From positions 24,078,051 through 24,142,050 of the forward strand of contig OY759218.1 in the NCBI GenBank assembly GCA_963662175.1: a DNA stretch of 64,000 bases. Reading direction: 5' to 3'. The notes under the pieces are model-generated. The model was given only the letters and a program-made list of their open reading frames with translations. It did no database searches and was not told the origin of the DNA. This DNA is from Aradus depressus (Eukaryota > Arthropoda > Insecta > Hemiptera > Aradidae). This document shows, in pieces, positions 1 to 11,439 of this stretch (its first letter is position 1; every line of letters begins with the position of its first letter). Position numbers and translations under genes: made by a program.

Positions 1-174
1 AGGAGATAAAATCATTGGACGCTTAGGTCCCTTGGTGTATCTAAACTGACGTCTCAAGTGCCAAAAATATTGACTTAAAATATAAACACGTTTTAAAAAC
101 ACGAAGAAACAGATTAAAACCGGATTTCAGATAGTAGAAATAGGCTTTAATCATTAACCATCCAATGCTGCTCT

Positions 175-345
175 ACTCTGTGAGTCCTAATTGTTGTCTA
201 CCCAGGTTCAATTAAAGTAGGGGGTCATTAACGAGTACCTGATATCGTACAGGTTCGAGACAGCCATTGAACGTCCCCTCCGAAAGACGGCATACTCAAG
301 GCTTAGATGACTCGGGACATGGTTTCTACAGGCACCACGTGCTAT
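175..345 (-). mobile_element. SINE fragment in duplicated block A
   Basis: Antisense piece of the tRNA-derived SINE seen complete at 15185-15516. Shares the GGGTCATTAACGAGTACCTG and AACGTCCCCTCCGAAAGACGG sections with several substitutions; the tRNA head is missing. The same fragment is in copy B near 57765-57915. Confidence 0.6.
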
Positions 346-572
346 CACCTGGACATCTAAGCACCACATCTCAGCAAGCCTGTAAAATTGAGCACCAATT
401 CAATATAAAATTTACGATTTGAAATATATGTAAGAGCTCTTATTAAGAGGTAACATGTTTATGGTTGATGTAACATTATCTAAATTTGAAACATGGCTAA
501 CGGAAGAATCTCAGAAATTTGTTGAACTGAATGGATTTATGTTAATGTATTTAAATGAATTGTTTATTTTAG

Positions 573-851
573 GGTTTGTCCATCGATCAAGTTATGACCT
601 ACGTCCTGGAGGGAGGTACGATAAAACGGCCAACGAACTGTCCAAGCATGCTATACAACCTGATGGCGCATTGTTGGCAGTACAGGCCAATCGACCGGCC
701 CACCTTCTTGGAAATAGTGAGCCTTCTGATGGATTATGTGGACGAGGACTTCGAGGCTGTGTCCTTCTTCCACTCTGATGAGGGGATTACGTACAGAGCG
801 GCTGTCTCAGAAATTACCCCCCCCAGTGCTGCCCTGGTCACCAGGAGGTAG
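573..851 (+). CDS. Second copy of the last InR exon (upstream duplicate)
   Basis: Nearly the same as exon 23 at 58164, with intact acceptor, open frame and the same TAG at 849-851. At least three amino acids differ: S-M-L against S-K-L, M-D-Y against M-E-Y, and G-I-T-Y against G-I-E-Y. No other InR exon lies between it and the complete gene. It is either the 3' end of a tandem InR copy that begins before this window or a stranded duplicate. The alternative-frame tail here runs through N-P-H-F-S-E-Y-F to a TGA at 932-934. Confidence 0.8.
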   Translation, partial: GLSIDQVMTYVLEGGTIKRPTNCPSMLYNLMAHCWQYRPIDRPTFLEIVSLLMDYVDEDFEAVSFFHSDEGITYRAAVSEITPPSAALVTRR

Positions 852-1500
852 AGAACTACTCTCTCAACGAATATGAGGACAATTATACCAACAGGAGCAA
901 CCCCCATTTCTCTGAATATTTCAAAAAACGTTGATTTCTAATTTAAATAATAAATTAAACAAATAATTAAAATTTAAAAAATCACAAAGTTATGTAAGAG
1001 CGATAACAAAAACATTTTAAATATCATGTCAATTCACTTATATCTTTCATCAAGACCAGACTGTATATTTTTTTCAGATAAATCTATAACGATTGATAAT
1101 TAATCTTTCCAATTAATTATCTGAACAAAGTTTTTATTTGCTCATTAAGAATACAAAATGTAACGCGTAGCGAAGAAACATCTGCTTTCTTAAAATTAAA
1201 TTACTAGTAAATTTAGTGCTATCGAGAACTGATTCTCTGTCAGTTTTGTCTACGTCATACCGGAAATAATTGAAAACTGTGTATTTGGTTTCCCCTTGAA
1301 CTAGGCGACCACTTAAGCATTCAATAATGCGTAGCTTATGAACAAAGCAGTTTCCTGACCTAATGTATAGATTTTTTATTATTTTTGGTCAAGAAATACA
1401 TACGCTCTAGAAATTAATTCTGACTCAACTAAATCACCCAGGGTCTAATGAAGAGAAGGAAGAATAATAAATAGAAGAAAAAAAAAAAAAAATCCCTACA
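852..1500 (+). other. InR 3' flank kept only in copy A
   Basis: After the TAG, the alternative-frame C-tail runs to a TGA at 932-934. The rest is AT-rich with several AATAAA-like words (for example near 947 and 1465) and ends in a poly-A run near 1476-1491. In copy B this segment has been lost between two A-runs. It may be the real 3' UTR. No other gene seen. Confidence 0.45.
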
Positions 1501-1904
1501 TTTATTCCGTCCCTTGGTTGCCTCTGTTTTGTCCTCTGTCCTTTTATATATTTCATTTTTAAATAAATTTAATGTTTTTTGAGAATTTTCTTTTCTTTAT
1601 GAGTTGATATTTGAGAGGAACCCATAGAACATATTTGATCACAAAAATGCATATAATAAATAAGTGCATAGCCTTGAAATACAGAATCGAAAAGTACAGT
1701 GGAACCTAGCTTAACGAGCAGTAAGCGAAGCAATTTTCCCCATCTATATAAAGGGGCATTCCACGCTAAAATCATACAATTGTTCTCCGATTTCGCTCAA
1801 ATTTAGCAGGTGGTTTCTTTCTACCACTAAACATATGAATTTTACGTGAGGTAGGTATCACTATTAGCATAGCGAAAGGAACGGATACACTAGACACACT
1901 ATTG

Positions 1905-2900
1905 ACAAGATAAAACGTTAAGTCATTAACAAAATACATTTAAAAGAACTTTCAAAATTAGACACAACAAATAATACAAGGACTAAGAAATGGGTAATTT
2001 ACCATATTTTGGAAGAATGTCTGAACAAATAGGCAATACACTCAAAAAATAGGATTTTCGGGTAAGTTTCAGAACAAACAATACAATATACAAATATCTG
2101 AAACACTAAAGAACAAAATAAAAGTGAAGAAAAAAGTGGAGTTTACCAACTAGAATGTAATTCTTGCAATCTAGTTTTTGTTGGTCAAACTGGAAGATCA
2201 TTTAAGAACAGGGTAAAAGAACACATATCAGAAATAGGGTTACACACTGACACAAACTCAGTAAAATCAACTTTCAAAATCATTGAATAAACCTTTTTGT
2301 TCCAACCTGCTTAAAGTTACTAACCTACTTAAAGTTACTCTGGTTCAACGCAATCATCATATGCAAGAACAACGAAATAGGGTTACACACTGACACAACT
2401 CAGTAAAATCTACTTTTGCACAAAACATCAACGAATACTAACACTATTTTGACATAAATACAGGCTTACAGTACCTACATTTCTGTAACAAAGGTACATT
2501 ACTCAACTCACTGGAACAACTGGAAATAAACAGTGAACTACAAAAAGGAAATTGTATGAACGATCAGATCAATCTCACATATTCACCCTTTTATCGCCAA
2601 TAATATAATCCTCCAGTCTCTGTGTACGTACTTACTTTCTCAAGACGTATGTATTTTATTTTCCTTTGTATATTTATTAGTCTTTGATTTATTTCATGTA
2701 CGCATACATAATATATATTCTTTAAATGTGTGATGTCAGAGATGACGTGGCAACCATGTTCGTGGCATTAAGATGGCGGAAACTCTGGGATGGCGTGGGT
2801 TGATTAAAATACACATTATGTATACCATACTGTACTCCCATATATTTTATATGTCTTGTGAAATAGACAATAAAAAAAACATTCGTGTTTACTTTATAAT
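1905..2900 (+). pseudogene. Penelope-like element relic, GIY-YIG end (copy A)
   Basis: Aligns with the 3' third of the Penelope-like element at 7456-10445: shared stretches near AAAATACATTTAAAAG, the GIY-YIG region (with V-F-V-G-Q-T-G-R-S-F) and the 3' part through CCTCCAGTCTCTGTGTA and GTGAAATAGACAATA. The frame is broken by stops and indels. Non-functional. Confidence 0.8.
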
Positions 2901-3777
2901 TTATTCATGTCAGTATTAGAAATGGAATCACAGTTTAATGAGGGGTCAGGAGGGGTTGAATTATTTGTCACAAAGAAGTCGGAATGCTTTCTGTTAAGCT
3001 TACCGGATTCCGAAACATTTGCAAATACATTGTTAAATTCTTCCATTAAATTGGTTATGGAAGCAGAGACACGACGCCCGAATTATATAATTTAATATTA
3101 AAAGGGTATGGCACATAGTGGTCAAAAACTGGCCGTTCTACTCATCGTATGAAGGCTAGACCAACGTCATTTTGTTCAAAAAAACAATTCATTTTTACCT
3201 CATTTATGCAAACATTTTTTAATAAAGAAAATTATAAAGTTTCTGAAAAAATTCAGAAAATATGCTGCATTTATTCAGAAAATAAATTTTCTTTAAGGAG
3301 GCTCTCAACACCCAATGTCATTTTAGTACCCTATCAAACTCGTTTATTTAATGCTCCTATTTGAAACAATATTATTTTTATTTTTAATAATTATTTGATG
3401 AGTATTTCATAATATATGGCTGTAAAATGTCAAAAAAACAATAATACGTATGTAAGTCGGCTGTACCGCTCCCCAGCTAGGTTCGCTTAGTCTAGGGAAG
3501 GTAGCGGAAAAGTCAAAGGAGGAACAAAGAATAAAATCCTTCGAATAAAAAAAAAAAAATGTAATCCCGAACCTCTTACTGGTTACTAACTTAACGATTC
3601 TTAGCTAAAAATTCTAAGTAAACTTGACAACATATATAAATAGGTAATTGAAACACAAACTATTGGCTATACAAGACCACACATCGCCAGTTAGGAAAGG
3701 TTTAAAATACAAGTCAAACTCACCATGACGTGACCAACCCGGAGACTGCTGTCCTCAAGTCAACTCCTCCTTCAGGC

Positions 3778-4120
3778 ACTAAGCACAATAACAAGATGGA
3801 AACTACCCGGATACCACAACGGTGTTACTAAGCACAATAACAAGATGGAAACTACCCGGATACCACAACGGTGTTATTAAGCACAATAACAAGATGGAAA
3901 CTACCCGGATACCACAACGGTGTTACTAAGCACAATAACAAGATGGAAACTACCCGGATACCACAACGGTGTTACTAAGCACAATAACAAGATGGAAACT
4001 ACCCGGATACCACAACGGTGTTACTAAGCACAATAACAAGATGGAAACTACCCGGATACCACAACGGTGTTACTAAGCACAATAACAAGATGGAAATTAG
4101 CCGGAGACCTCAACGGTCTT
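3778..4120 (+). repeat. 49-bp minisatellite, 7 units (copy A)
   Basis: Tandem units start at 3778, 3827, 3876, 3925, 3974, 4023 and 4072; each begins (A/T)CTAAGCACAATAACAAG or a near variant and ends CAACGGTGTT. The last unit is diverged (GGAAATTAGCCGGAGACC). Units 1-6 are almost identical. Confidence 0.95.
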
Positions 4121-4360
4121 CCACTCCCTTCACGGACCAAACCTCACTCTCGACTGACTAACCCCCATCCCCTCCCCTGTCCTCCACAATCCAGATAATA
4201 CAGGGGGGTCGTTTATCCATGTCCAAGAGCTGATAGTTTGACGTTGTCAAATTTTAGATGAATGCTTTGAAGTAATTTTATGATACCGAAAAGGACTTTT
4301 GGCCTGGTAATGGGCCCACTGCCAGCCATTCCTTGGCAGGTACTTGACATCAGGTATAAA

Positions 4361-4618
4361 CATCTTCTAAGTTCAGAAACGCGGACATATTGTGGAAACT
4401 TGTAATAAATAAATAAAACAAACTTATTTTTGAAATATTGTCTATTCCACTAAAGATATATATATATATACATATATAACTACCGGTTTCGGCTTTATAC
4501 CATCGTCAGGTCTAGTTATGAACACTCATGGTATAAAGCCGAAACCGGTAGTTATATATGTATATATATCTTTAGTGGAATAGACAATATTTCAAAAATA
4601 AGTTTGTTTTATTTATTT
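4361..4618 (-). mobile_element. 258-bp foldback element with hammerhead-like motif, Penelope-type ends
   Basis: Two arms of about 90 bases are inverted copies (4404-4500 and 4528-4618). It is flanked by a 12-bp target duplication ATCAGGTATAAA (4349-4360, 4619-4630), and copy B has the empty site. The left end has a 40-base extension with ATATTGTGGAAAC, like the right-end extension of the Penelope element at 7456-10445 (reverse complement ATATTGTGAAAC). This suggests a non-autonomous Penelope derivative. Confidence 0.75.
4474..4514 (-). ncRNA. Hammerhead ribozyme-like motif in the 258-bp foldback
   Basis: On the minus strand: core CTGACGA, stem II TGGTATAAAGCC, GAA, palindromic stem III ACCGGT, then A. 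Stem I pairing is weak. The opposite arm lacks the CTGACGA box. Confidence 0.45.
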
Positions 4619-5329
4619 ATCAGGTATAAAGGGTCTTATTTGAGCGTTTCAGTTGACAGAAATATTAAAATATAACAGTTTGCTAAAATTGACATTCTGC
4701 TCTTAAACATTTATTCAATGTTGAATTGTTATAGAATCAATATTGAAAATATAAAGACAGAAATTTTATGGAGTTAGTCATTTTGTCAACTGAAAACTAA
4801 AACAAATTTTTCGTTTAGAAATGAAACAACTCCATTCTATTTTTTTTTATTATTATGTGGAGTGTGTTCAAACAAAATAAGTATATTAATACTAACCTGA
4901 AATGAAATGTTAACCCGAAATGAAATGTTTTTTTATTTTTAAGATGTGCAATGTAAGTACGTGCATAATACCGTGCCATGCAAACATAACATAAAACATA
5001 AAATGTTTACTTAAATAGGTACTTAAGAATTAATGAAATTTATTTTTTGTTTGATTTTTGGTTTTTTAATTTTGTTTATATGATTTGTTTAATTTTGTAA
5101 ACCAATATAAAATACAAAACAAAAGCGCAAATAGGAACACATAAGAAAAAAGTTAAATAAAATCTGTATTTAGCAACTGAACAAACTTAAGCAATGAAAT
5201 TAGTAAAATAAGGTACCTTTAGTTAACTTCCATCTTATTATCGGTTTCTTCTAGCAATTCGGGTTCACACCCAATTTTGAAATAAGCGCATAGCAGCAAT
5301 GCTGGCAGACAGTGGATGGAGGAAAATTA

Positions 5330-5520
5330 TGAGGATAGATGGATAGGAAGGTATGGGCCTGTAAGGTGGCCACCAAGGAGCCGGACTTAACACCATTAGA
5401 TTTCTTCCTCTGGGGAACACTTAAATCGGACGTCTATTCAGTTGAAATTGCAACTCGCGATGACGGAGTTAAAGAAAATCGCCGTTCAACTGTGATACTT
5501 TGAGATAGTTGCATGATCAA
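5330..5520 (+). pseudogene. Tc1/mariner-type transposase relic, third catalytic block
   Basis: Conceptual reading W-P-P-R-S then D-L-T-P-L-D-F-F-L-W-G-T-L-K-S-D-V-Y is the end of a mariner-like transposase, with a frame break. The following sequence (5500-5590) is shared, inverted, with the flanks of the Helitron at 16298. Confidence 0.65.
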
Positions 5521-5920
5521 TCTGATTTATACTAATAGTCTTTGCCAATCATTTCTATTTCTTGCACTTCTCAATGCATGTATATGGGTAATTCCACGCG
5601 AACTCAACACAGTTACACCATCGAATTTTTTTTTTGAGAACTGATATTTTTTTTCAGATTCCTCATTAAAAAATAGGTCTAAATCCAAATTTTTAGATTT
5701 TTTTGTTTGACCTCATGCGTCCTAGAAAAAAATACATTTTCGTTTGCAATTCAAATATTCTTCACTCATCACTTTTCATTCTTTCTTTTAAACTACAGCA
5801 GTTATTGTAAAAAATAAGTTTCGCACAATATTCTTATAGGAAATTTTCCGTAGATTTCGAAAATTTTGTCAAAATAATTGCTGCGATTGATACAAACACC
5901 AAAAAACGTGATTTTACGAT

Positions 5921-6295
5921 TTTTATGACTTCTTTCAGGATTTTTTTCTCAAAATTGATACAACTATTTTATATGTTTTAAACGCCAAACGTGTTCTTCA
6001 GGAGTTGAAAATTGACAAAAAATTTTATTTATTCTGCGGAAAGTATGTTTTATAGGTTTAAAATAGACTTCATTTCATTATTGCTAGGCCAACTTCGCTT
6101 TTTATGACTTTTTTTTCAGGATTTTTTTCTCAAAATTGATACAACTATTTTATATGTTTTAAACGCCAAATGTGTTCTTCAGGAGTTGAAAATTGACAAA
6201 ATAATTTATTTTTTCTGGGGAAAGTATTTTTTATAGGTTTAAAATAGACTTCATTTCATTATTGCTAGGCCAACTTCGCTTTTTTGCACATCGCG
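5921..6295 (+). repeat. Two-unit tandem repeat, 180 bp
   Basis: TTTTATGACT starts both units (5921 and 6101). They share CTCAAAATTGATACAAC, GTGTTCTTCAGGAGTTG and GCTAGGCCAACTTCGC. No coding potential recognised. Confidence 0.85.
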
Positions 6296-7514
6296 TTAGC
6301 GGCTTCTTGAATTTTTCGTTTCAAAAAAGGCATCTTAGATATTTCATGCAACTCGTTCAGATTGATATGCTCCAAATTCAACTGATCAAAAATGTCCGAC
6401 AGTTTCTCTTCGCATACTTGAGAGTCGGAGGGAGGATCTTGACTATCAAATTCGCTTGATGTGTGTTCACACTCATCAGATTAACATATTAATCATATAC
6501 TAGGAGGTTGCCCTCTTTGTTAAGCAATTATTTATCAGTTTTTTAAAGAATTTTCTTCTCTAACAAAAATTTAAAAAGATTCCTATTTTACTTCCCCATA
6601 GAATAAATGTATCGAGACGAAATTGTATATGTAAATCCAGAACCCTCTAACGACGACACCTACTGAGTTTCAGCCAAATTGACCAAATGTGCTTTGATTT
6701 ATTATAGTTCTCGTTTCAATTATCAATTTAAACCATATTGAATTGAGAGGAGGGTTAACAAAAAAACCAACGAGGGATAAGAGGGAGTCTACTGTATTTT
6801 AATAGCTCGAATTGGAATCATGTCGCACAGATGCAAACCCTGCTGTCATAAAAAATGATGTGGGCCAAGATGGCCTCCTCAGAACTTGGGATACAAAACC
6901 TGATAAGTATGAGTACTACATACCAAGGTGTTGCAATGAAAGACGCAAAAATAGAAGAGGTTAAAAAAACTTTTATTGTTGCATTTTGGAAATGAATGGG
7001 AAGAAAATGAAAATTTATCCTTTTATAAAGAGGTATTTGAACAACAAGAACGTCTTCAGAACCAGGATGCTTTAATTTCGGAGGAAGACTTGGATCTATT
7101 GAACGAAGAAGAGGAAGAAACAAATTAATTAAATTTTAGGGAAAAAGCAAAATTTATTTTAAGAAACTGCTTTTTGCACTACAATTTTATTTTTTTAGAT
7201 CGTAGCTACCTAATGCTTTTAATGTAGGTAGGTAGTTAATTAATTTTCTCGAACAATATCAGTAAATATTTACTGAATTGTTTTAAAAAATAACAAATTA
7301 TTATAAATATACCTACTACTTTTATTACTTTGCGCTTGTTTTTTTTTTTTTTAAACCAAATTGTAAAATGAATGGAGAACGTGCTAATAATAAACAGATT
7401 TTGTAGCCGCATAAAAAATTTAACAGGTTTTGCAACCTACATCGTTTCAAAGATGAAAATAAAGAAAACGTATGTTTTTAAAAAATATTGTCTATTTCAC
7501 AAATAATATATAAT

Positions 7515-7552
7515 ATGGGAGTACTTTCGGTATTGCTACCATCTTCAGCCAC
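7515..7552 (-). ncRNA. Hammerhead ribozyme-like motif, left Penelope end
   Basis: Inverted copy of 10310-10347 with the same core, stem II and stem I pairing, read on the minus strand. Confidence 0.6.
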
Positions 7553-7659
7553 GACTTAACAAATACTAAATTGAAGTTCAACTAGGTAGGTAGTTTTCCT
7601 ACGGGGTTTTCCTATCCTTTCTGTACAGTTAATATTTGAAATATGGAAAAACATAAAAA

Positions 7660-9890
7660 ATGACATTTCGTCCCAAATTGGAGTGTTTGAGAGAACAAGT
7701 CATACCCAATTACATCAAGATTAACACGAGGAACAGAAGCAAAGAAGCAAATAGAGCAGTGAAACGAGCGGAACTGGAATGGCTGAAACTGGAAATAAAA
7801 AGATGGTACGAGGTAAGAGACAGACTCAGTCAAACTTTATACTATCTAAGACAAGAACTGGGCAGGCAGTACAGCAATATAGAAATGGATTTAATAGAAA
7901 GTTCAGTTAGGGAAAAGGTTTGGGAATTAAGTAAACAAAAGACCAAAAAACAGGAAGAAAAGCTAAAAAGTCTACTTATGAAGAACAGAAGGAAAGAAAT
8001 ACCAAACCTACCTATAAAGAAAAAGGAAGTTTTTACGTTTCACGAAAAAGTAAAGAATTTAACGGACGTACAACTAACTGTGGAAGAAACTGGACTATTA
8101 GAAAAAGGACTGAAATTCAACCTCAAGGAACCGGTTACATCCAAACAAGCAGAGGCATTATCTGCCACCGTGGACTCAATATTATCTGATAAAGGTAATA
8201 TTGAGTCCAAGACTATATGAGCACAGAAAATAAGGAAAAGCCTAAGATCACACCGGGACACTCAACACACTAACACAGAACACAACAAATTCCAAAAACT
8301 AAAGAAGAAACTGAAGAACAAAGACATAATAACAGTAAAAGCAGACAAAGGAAATGCTTTAGTTTTGTTGCAGAAAAGTGTTTATGTTAATAAAGTGCTC
8401 AGTTTTCTTGAAGAGAACGGTTTCTCTCGCGTGAAAAAGAACCCCACCGTTTCATTACAGAAGAATGTTCGGAAAACAGTTTCAAAAACTACTTATATTA
8501 CAAAAGGTACGTATAAACAGAGACTCATAATAATGAATCCCACAATTCCCAAACTAACAGGTCTCCCCAAAATCCACAAAGACAACATCCCTATTAGACC
8601 TGTTGTATCATTTATTAATTCCCCTACCTACAAATTATCCAAATTTCTCAATAAAAAACTCAGATCGTTCATAGAATTTCAACCCTCACATACGGTCATA
8701 AACTCGTTAGACTTTGTGGAAAAAACTAAAACACTAAACATACCATCAGGGGCTAAATTGTTGTCATTAGACGTAACTAATTTATTTACCAATATCCCTC
8801 TGGAAGAATGTCTTGATATTGTTAATAAATTAATTATAAGAACTAGACATTCATTTTATGAAAAAATTGAAATATATGACATGTTAAAGTTATATACTAG
8901 CCAAATTATTTTACTTTTAATGATCAAATTTATGAACAAAAAGACGGATTAGCAATGGGTTCTTGCTTATCCCCCCTACTAGCGGATTTATTTATGGACC
9001 AGCTAGAAAAATATATTCTTGATAAAACTCCAAGTAAGACTAAAATATTATTTTGGTATCGTTTCGTCGATGATCGGCAAATAAAACAGCTATTTGATTT
9101 CGTAAACAGTATACATGAAAAAATAAAGTTTACTATAGAAATGGGAGGGAATACCTTACATTTTTTAGACCTAAATTTAAAAATAATAAACAATAAACTA
9201 GAATACAACATTTACAGAAAACCAACAACCACAGACTCCATCATACACAATACATCAAATGCTCCCACAACACACAAACATGCAGCATTTTATTCACTAT
9301 TTCACAGAGCCTACACAATACCATTAAACGAAGACAACAGAAACACAGAGTTAGGCATCATTAATAATATAGCAAAAGAAAACGGATACAATAGCCACAT
9401 TATTGATAAGATAAGACGTAAAGTCATAAACAGAATACATTTAAAAGACATTTCAAAATTAGACACATCAAATAATACAGGGACTAAAAAATGGGTGGGA
9501 TTACCTTATTTTGGAAAAATTTCAGAACAGATAGGAAATATACTTAAAAAAGAGGACTTTTGGGTAGGTTTTAGAACTAATAATACTATATACAAACATC
9601 TCAACAACACGAAGGACAAAATAAAAACAGAAGAAAAAAGCGGGGTTTACCAACTAAAATGTAGTTCTTGCAATTTTGTTTATATAGGTCAAACCGGGAG
9701 ACAATTTAAAAATAGGGTAAAAGAACACATATCAGAAATAGGGCTAAACACCGACGCATCATATAACTCAGTAAAATCAACATTCGCACAACACATCAAC
9801 GAAAACAAACACCATTTCGACATAAATACAGGCATACAATACCTACATTTTTGTGACAAAGGTCATTACTCAACTCACTGGAACAACTAG
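7660..9890 (+). pseudogene. Penelope RT plus GIY-YIG endonuclease, broken frame
   Basis: One frame broken by a TGA at 8218-8220 and a one-base loss near 8903. Order: N-terminal charged region, G-L-P-K-I-H-K and R-P-V-V-S, F-T-N-I-P, G-S-C-L-S-P-L-L-A-D-L-F-M-D, R-F-V-D-D, then GIY-YIG: G-V-Y-Q-L-K-C-S-S-C then Y-I-G-Q-T-G-R-Q-F-K-N-R-V-K-E-H. After V-D-D the next family block (Q-I-K-Q-L-F-D-F) follows at once, so a short in-frame deletion appears to sit beside the RT active site. The reading frame is otherwise well kept, suggesting a fairly young insertion. Confidence 0.9.
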
Positions 9891-10309
9891 AAATAAACAG
9901 AGCGCTACAAAAAGGAAATTGTATGAACGATCAGACCAATCTCAAATACTCACCCCTTTTATCGCCAATAATATAATCCTCCAGTCTCTGTGTATACGTA
10001 CTTACTCTCTCAAAAAACTGTATATTTTATTTTATAAAACTTTTTATTTTATTTTTATTCATATATTAACAATTGTTATCTTTAATTCACTTCATATATG
10101 CATTTAATCAACACATAGTATTTCAAATTTTTTATTTTTAAGATCCCAATTTGGGACGAAATGTCATTTTTTATGTTTTTCCATATTTCAAATATTAACT
10201 GTACAGAAAGGATAGGAAAACCCCGTAGGGGCTGAAAAAGGATATCTACCTACCGCTTAGATTGTAAACTACCTACCTAGTTGAACTTCAATTTAGTATT
10301 TGTTAAGTC

Positions 10310-10347
10310 GTGGCTGAAGATGGTAGCAATACCGAAAGTACTCCCAT
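10310..10347 (+). ncRNA. Hammerhead ribozyme-like motif, right Penelope end
   Basis: GTGG (stem I), CTGAAGA core, T plus GGTA/TACC (stem II), GAA, palindromic AGTACT (stem III), C at the cleavage position, CCAT (stem I partner of GTGG). All conserved hammerhead core positions are present. A 2-bp stem III alone is weak; the palindrome would let two RNA copies pair. Confidence 0.65.
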
Positions 10348-10787
10348 ATTATATATTATTTGTGAAATAGACAATATTTTTTAAAAACATACGTTTTCTT
10401 TATTTTTATCAAGTGTTTCACAATATCTCTGCAAAAATGTTAAGTATCGTTTCAAAGATGGCTGCCAAAAAGGTTTCAAAACCTGATAACTTTGGCGTGC
10501 GGTTGCAAAACCTGCTAAGTAGGATTTAAATATCAGAATAACTAATTATTAATAATTCTGAGATTATACACAGATAAAAGGAAAGTTGCGTTTATTTTTG
10601 ACGATTTAAACAAAATAATTGCAGCTTTGCATCTCTAACCGTTTGATTTTAACAGTTTTTCGCCCTTTGCCAAAATTTGCTTAACATTGACTTAGCAGGG
10701 TTTGCATGTGGGTGACATTGTATATGTACGTAGCTAATTGCAAGCGGCTAAATTCCAAGGAGCCCCGCTCCCCATAAATGTAAACAA

Positions 10788-11225
10788 AGTTGTTACTTCC
10801 CCCACTACGATGTAGAAGGGAAGTTATATAATCGTTTAGAAATTCAAAGTTGAGTTTTCACAGGAATTTCATATTATAAGTGCTCTCATCCCAAAAATTA
10901 AAAAAAAAAAGTCGGTGTGTGTTGGTGAATACGATGCTGCCCATTTAATTAATAAAATTAATAATAAATAATTAATTAAAATTAAATAATAAGAAGGGGG
11001 GGGGGGATCAGAATGGGGCTTAACACAAACACCTCAATAACTGCCGATGTAATGAATGATCAACATGAAATCAAAACCCAACAAAGGCATAACCTGTCTA
11101 TTTTCAGCGATATCGGCCGAAGGAAAGGGGAGGGGCTCAATTCAAAAACCCTAATAACTGACAATGTAATAAATTTAATGTACACAAAATTTAGTATGAG
11201 GATTCAGAATCACCAAATTTAACAT
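10788..11225. repeat. Interspersed repeat family with CTTCCCC end
   Basis: Shares TGCCGATGTAATGAAT, GACACAAAATT and CGGCCGAAGGAAAGGGGAGG-type blocks with 15535-16015, 29393-29740, 33110-33590 and 36290-36565. Several copies end in GCTGGGGAAGTA or begin near its complement, suggesting short inverted ends. No coding capacity seen; class unknown. Confidence 0.55.
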
Positions 11226-11439
11226 TTTTTTGTTTTGTTAGGTAACAGTTTCGTCGTAATTCTAAAAATTTTAAGAAATCTATTTCACTGTCAGAATACA
11301 TGTTTTGCGTTTTGTGTCGATATAGTGGAAATACTAATAAATAAAATTAAAAAGATGATATATAAAGCACTTTTTTATTGAACACTTGTTGTCTAATTCC
11401 ACAAACATAAACAACATATGGGAAGTACCCGAATAACCT

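Larger units (their letters stand above)
1..5287 (+). repeat. Duplicated block, upstream copy (A)
   Basis: Direct repeat of 57586-63757. Covers an intron end with an antisense SINE fragment, the last InR exon, downstream sequence, a Penelope relic, a minisatellite and unclassified AT-rich DNA. The match runs to AAATAAGC at 5287. Differences from copy B: about 560 bases at 922-1480 are present only here, 1.64 kb of B is missing at about 2950, there are more minisatellite units, and a foldback insertion sits at 4361-4618. Since copy A reaches base 1, the duplication may extend further upstream. Confidence 0.95.
7456..10445 (+). mobile_element. Near-complete Penelope-like element
   Basis: Flanked by a 15-bp target duplication ATCGTTTCAAAGATG (7441-7455, 10446-10460). 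The ends are inverted copies of each other (about 7457-7685 and 10143-10408), so the terminal repeats lie head to head; the right end has about 37 extra bases. Between them is one interrupted reading frame with reverse transcriptase and GIY-YIG endonuclease. Both ends carry a hammerhead-like motif. Penelope elements are retroelements that use this RT/endonuclease pair. Confidence 0.93.
6816..10722. mobile_element. Older inverted-repeat element split by a Penelope insertion
   Basis: The left end (near 6816-6846, CAGATGCAAACCCTGCT) and the right end (near 10694-10722, AGCAGGGTTTGCATGTG) are inverted copies. Inside, GGTTTTGCAACC (7426) and GGTTGCAAAACC (10501) are also inverted relatives. Class unknown; the remaining interior on the left holds a broken reading (6850-7130) with an acidic C-terminus, E-E-D-L-D-L-L-N-E-E-E-E-E. 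Confidence 0.45.

Noticed and set aside
455..778. 107-codon frame around the upstream InR exon (and its twin at 58046-58369)
   Set aside because: It is a shadow: the kinase motifs lie in a different frame (573-851).
3778..4120. CRISPR-like array
   Set aside because: Units are contiguous with no unique spacers; it is a eukaryotic minisatellite.
6262..6459. 65-codon frame after the 180-bp repeat
   Set aside because: No motif, and half of it lies in the tandem repeat.
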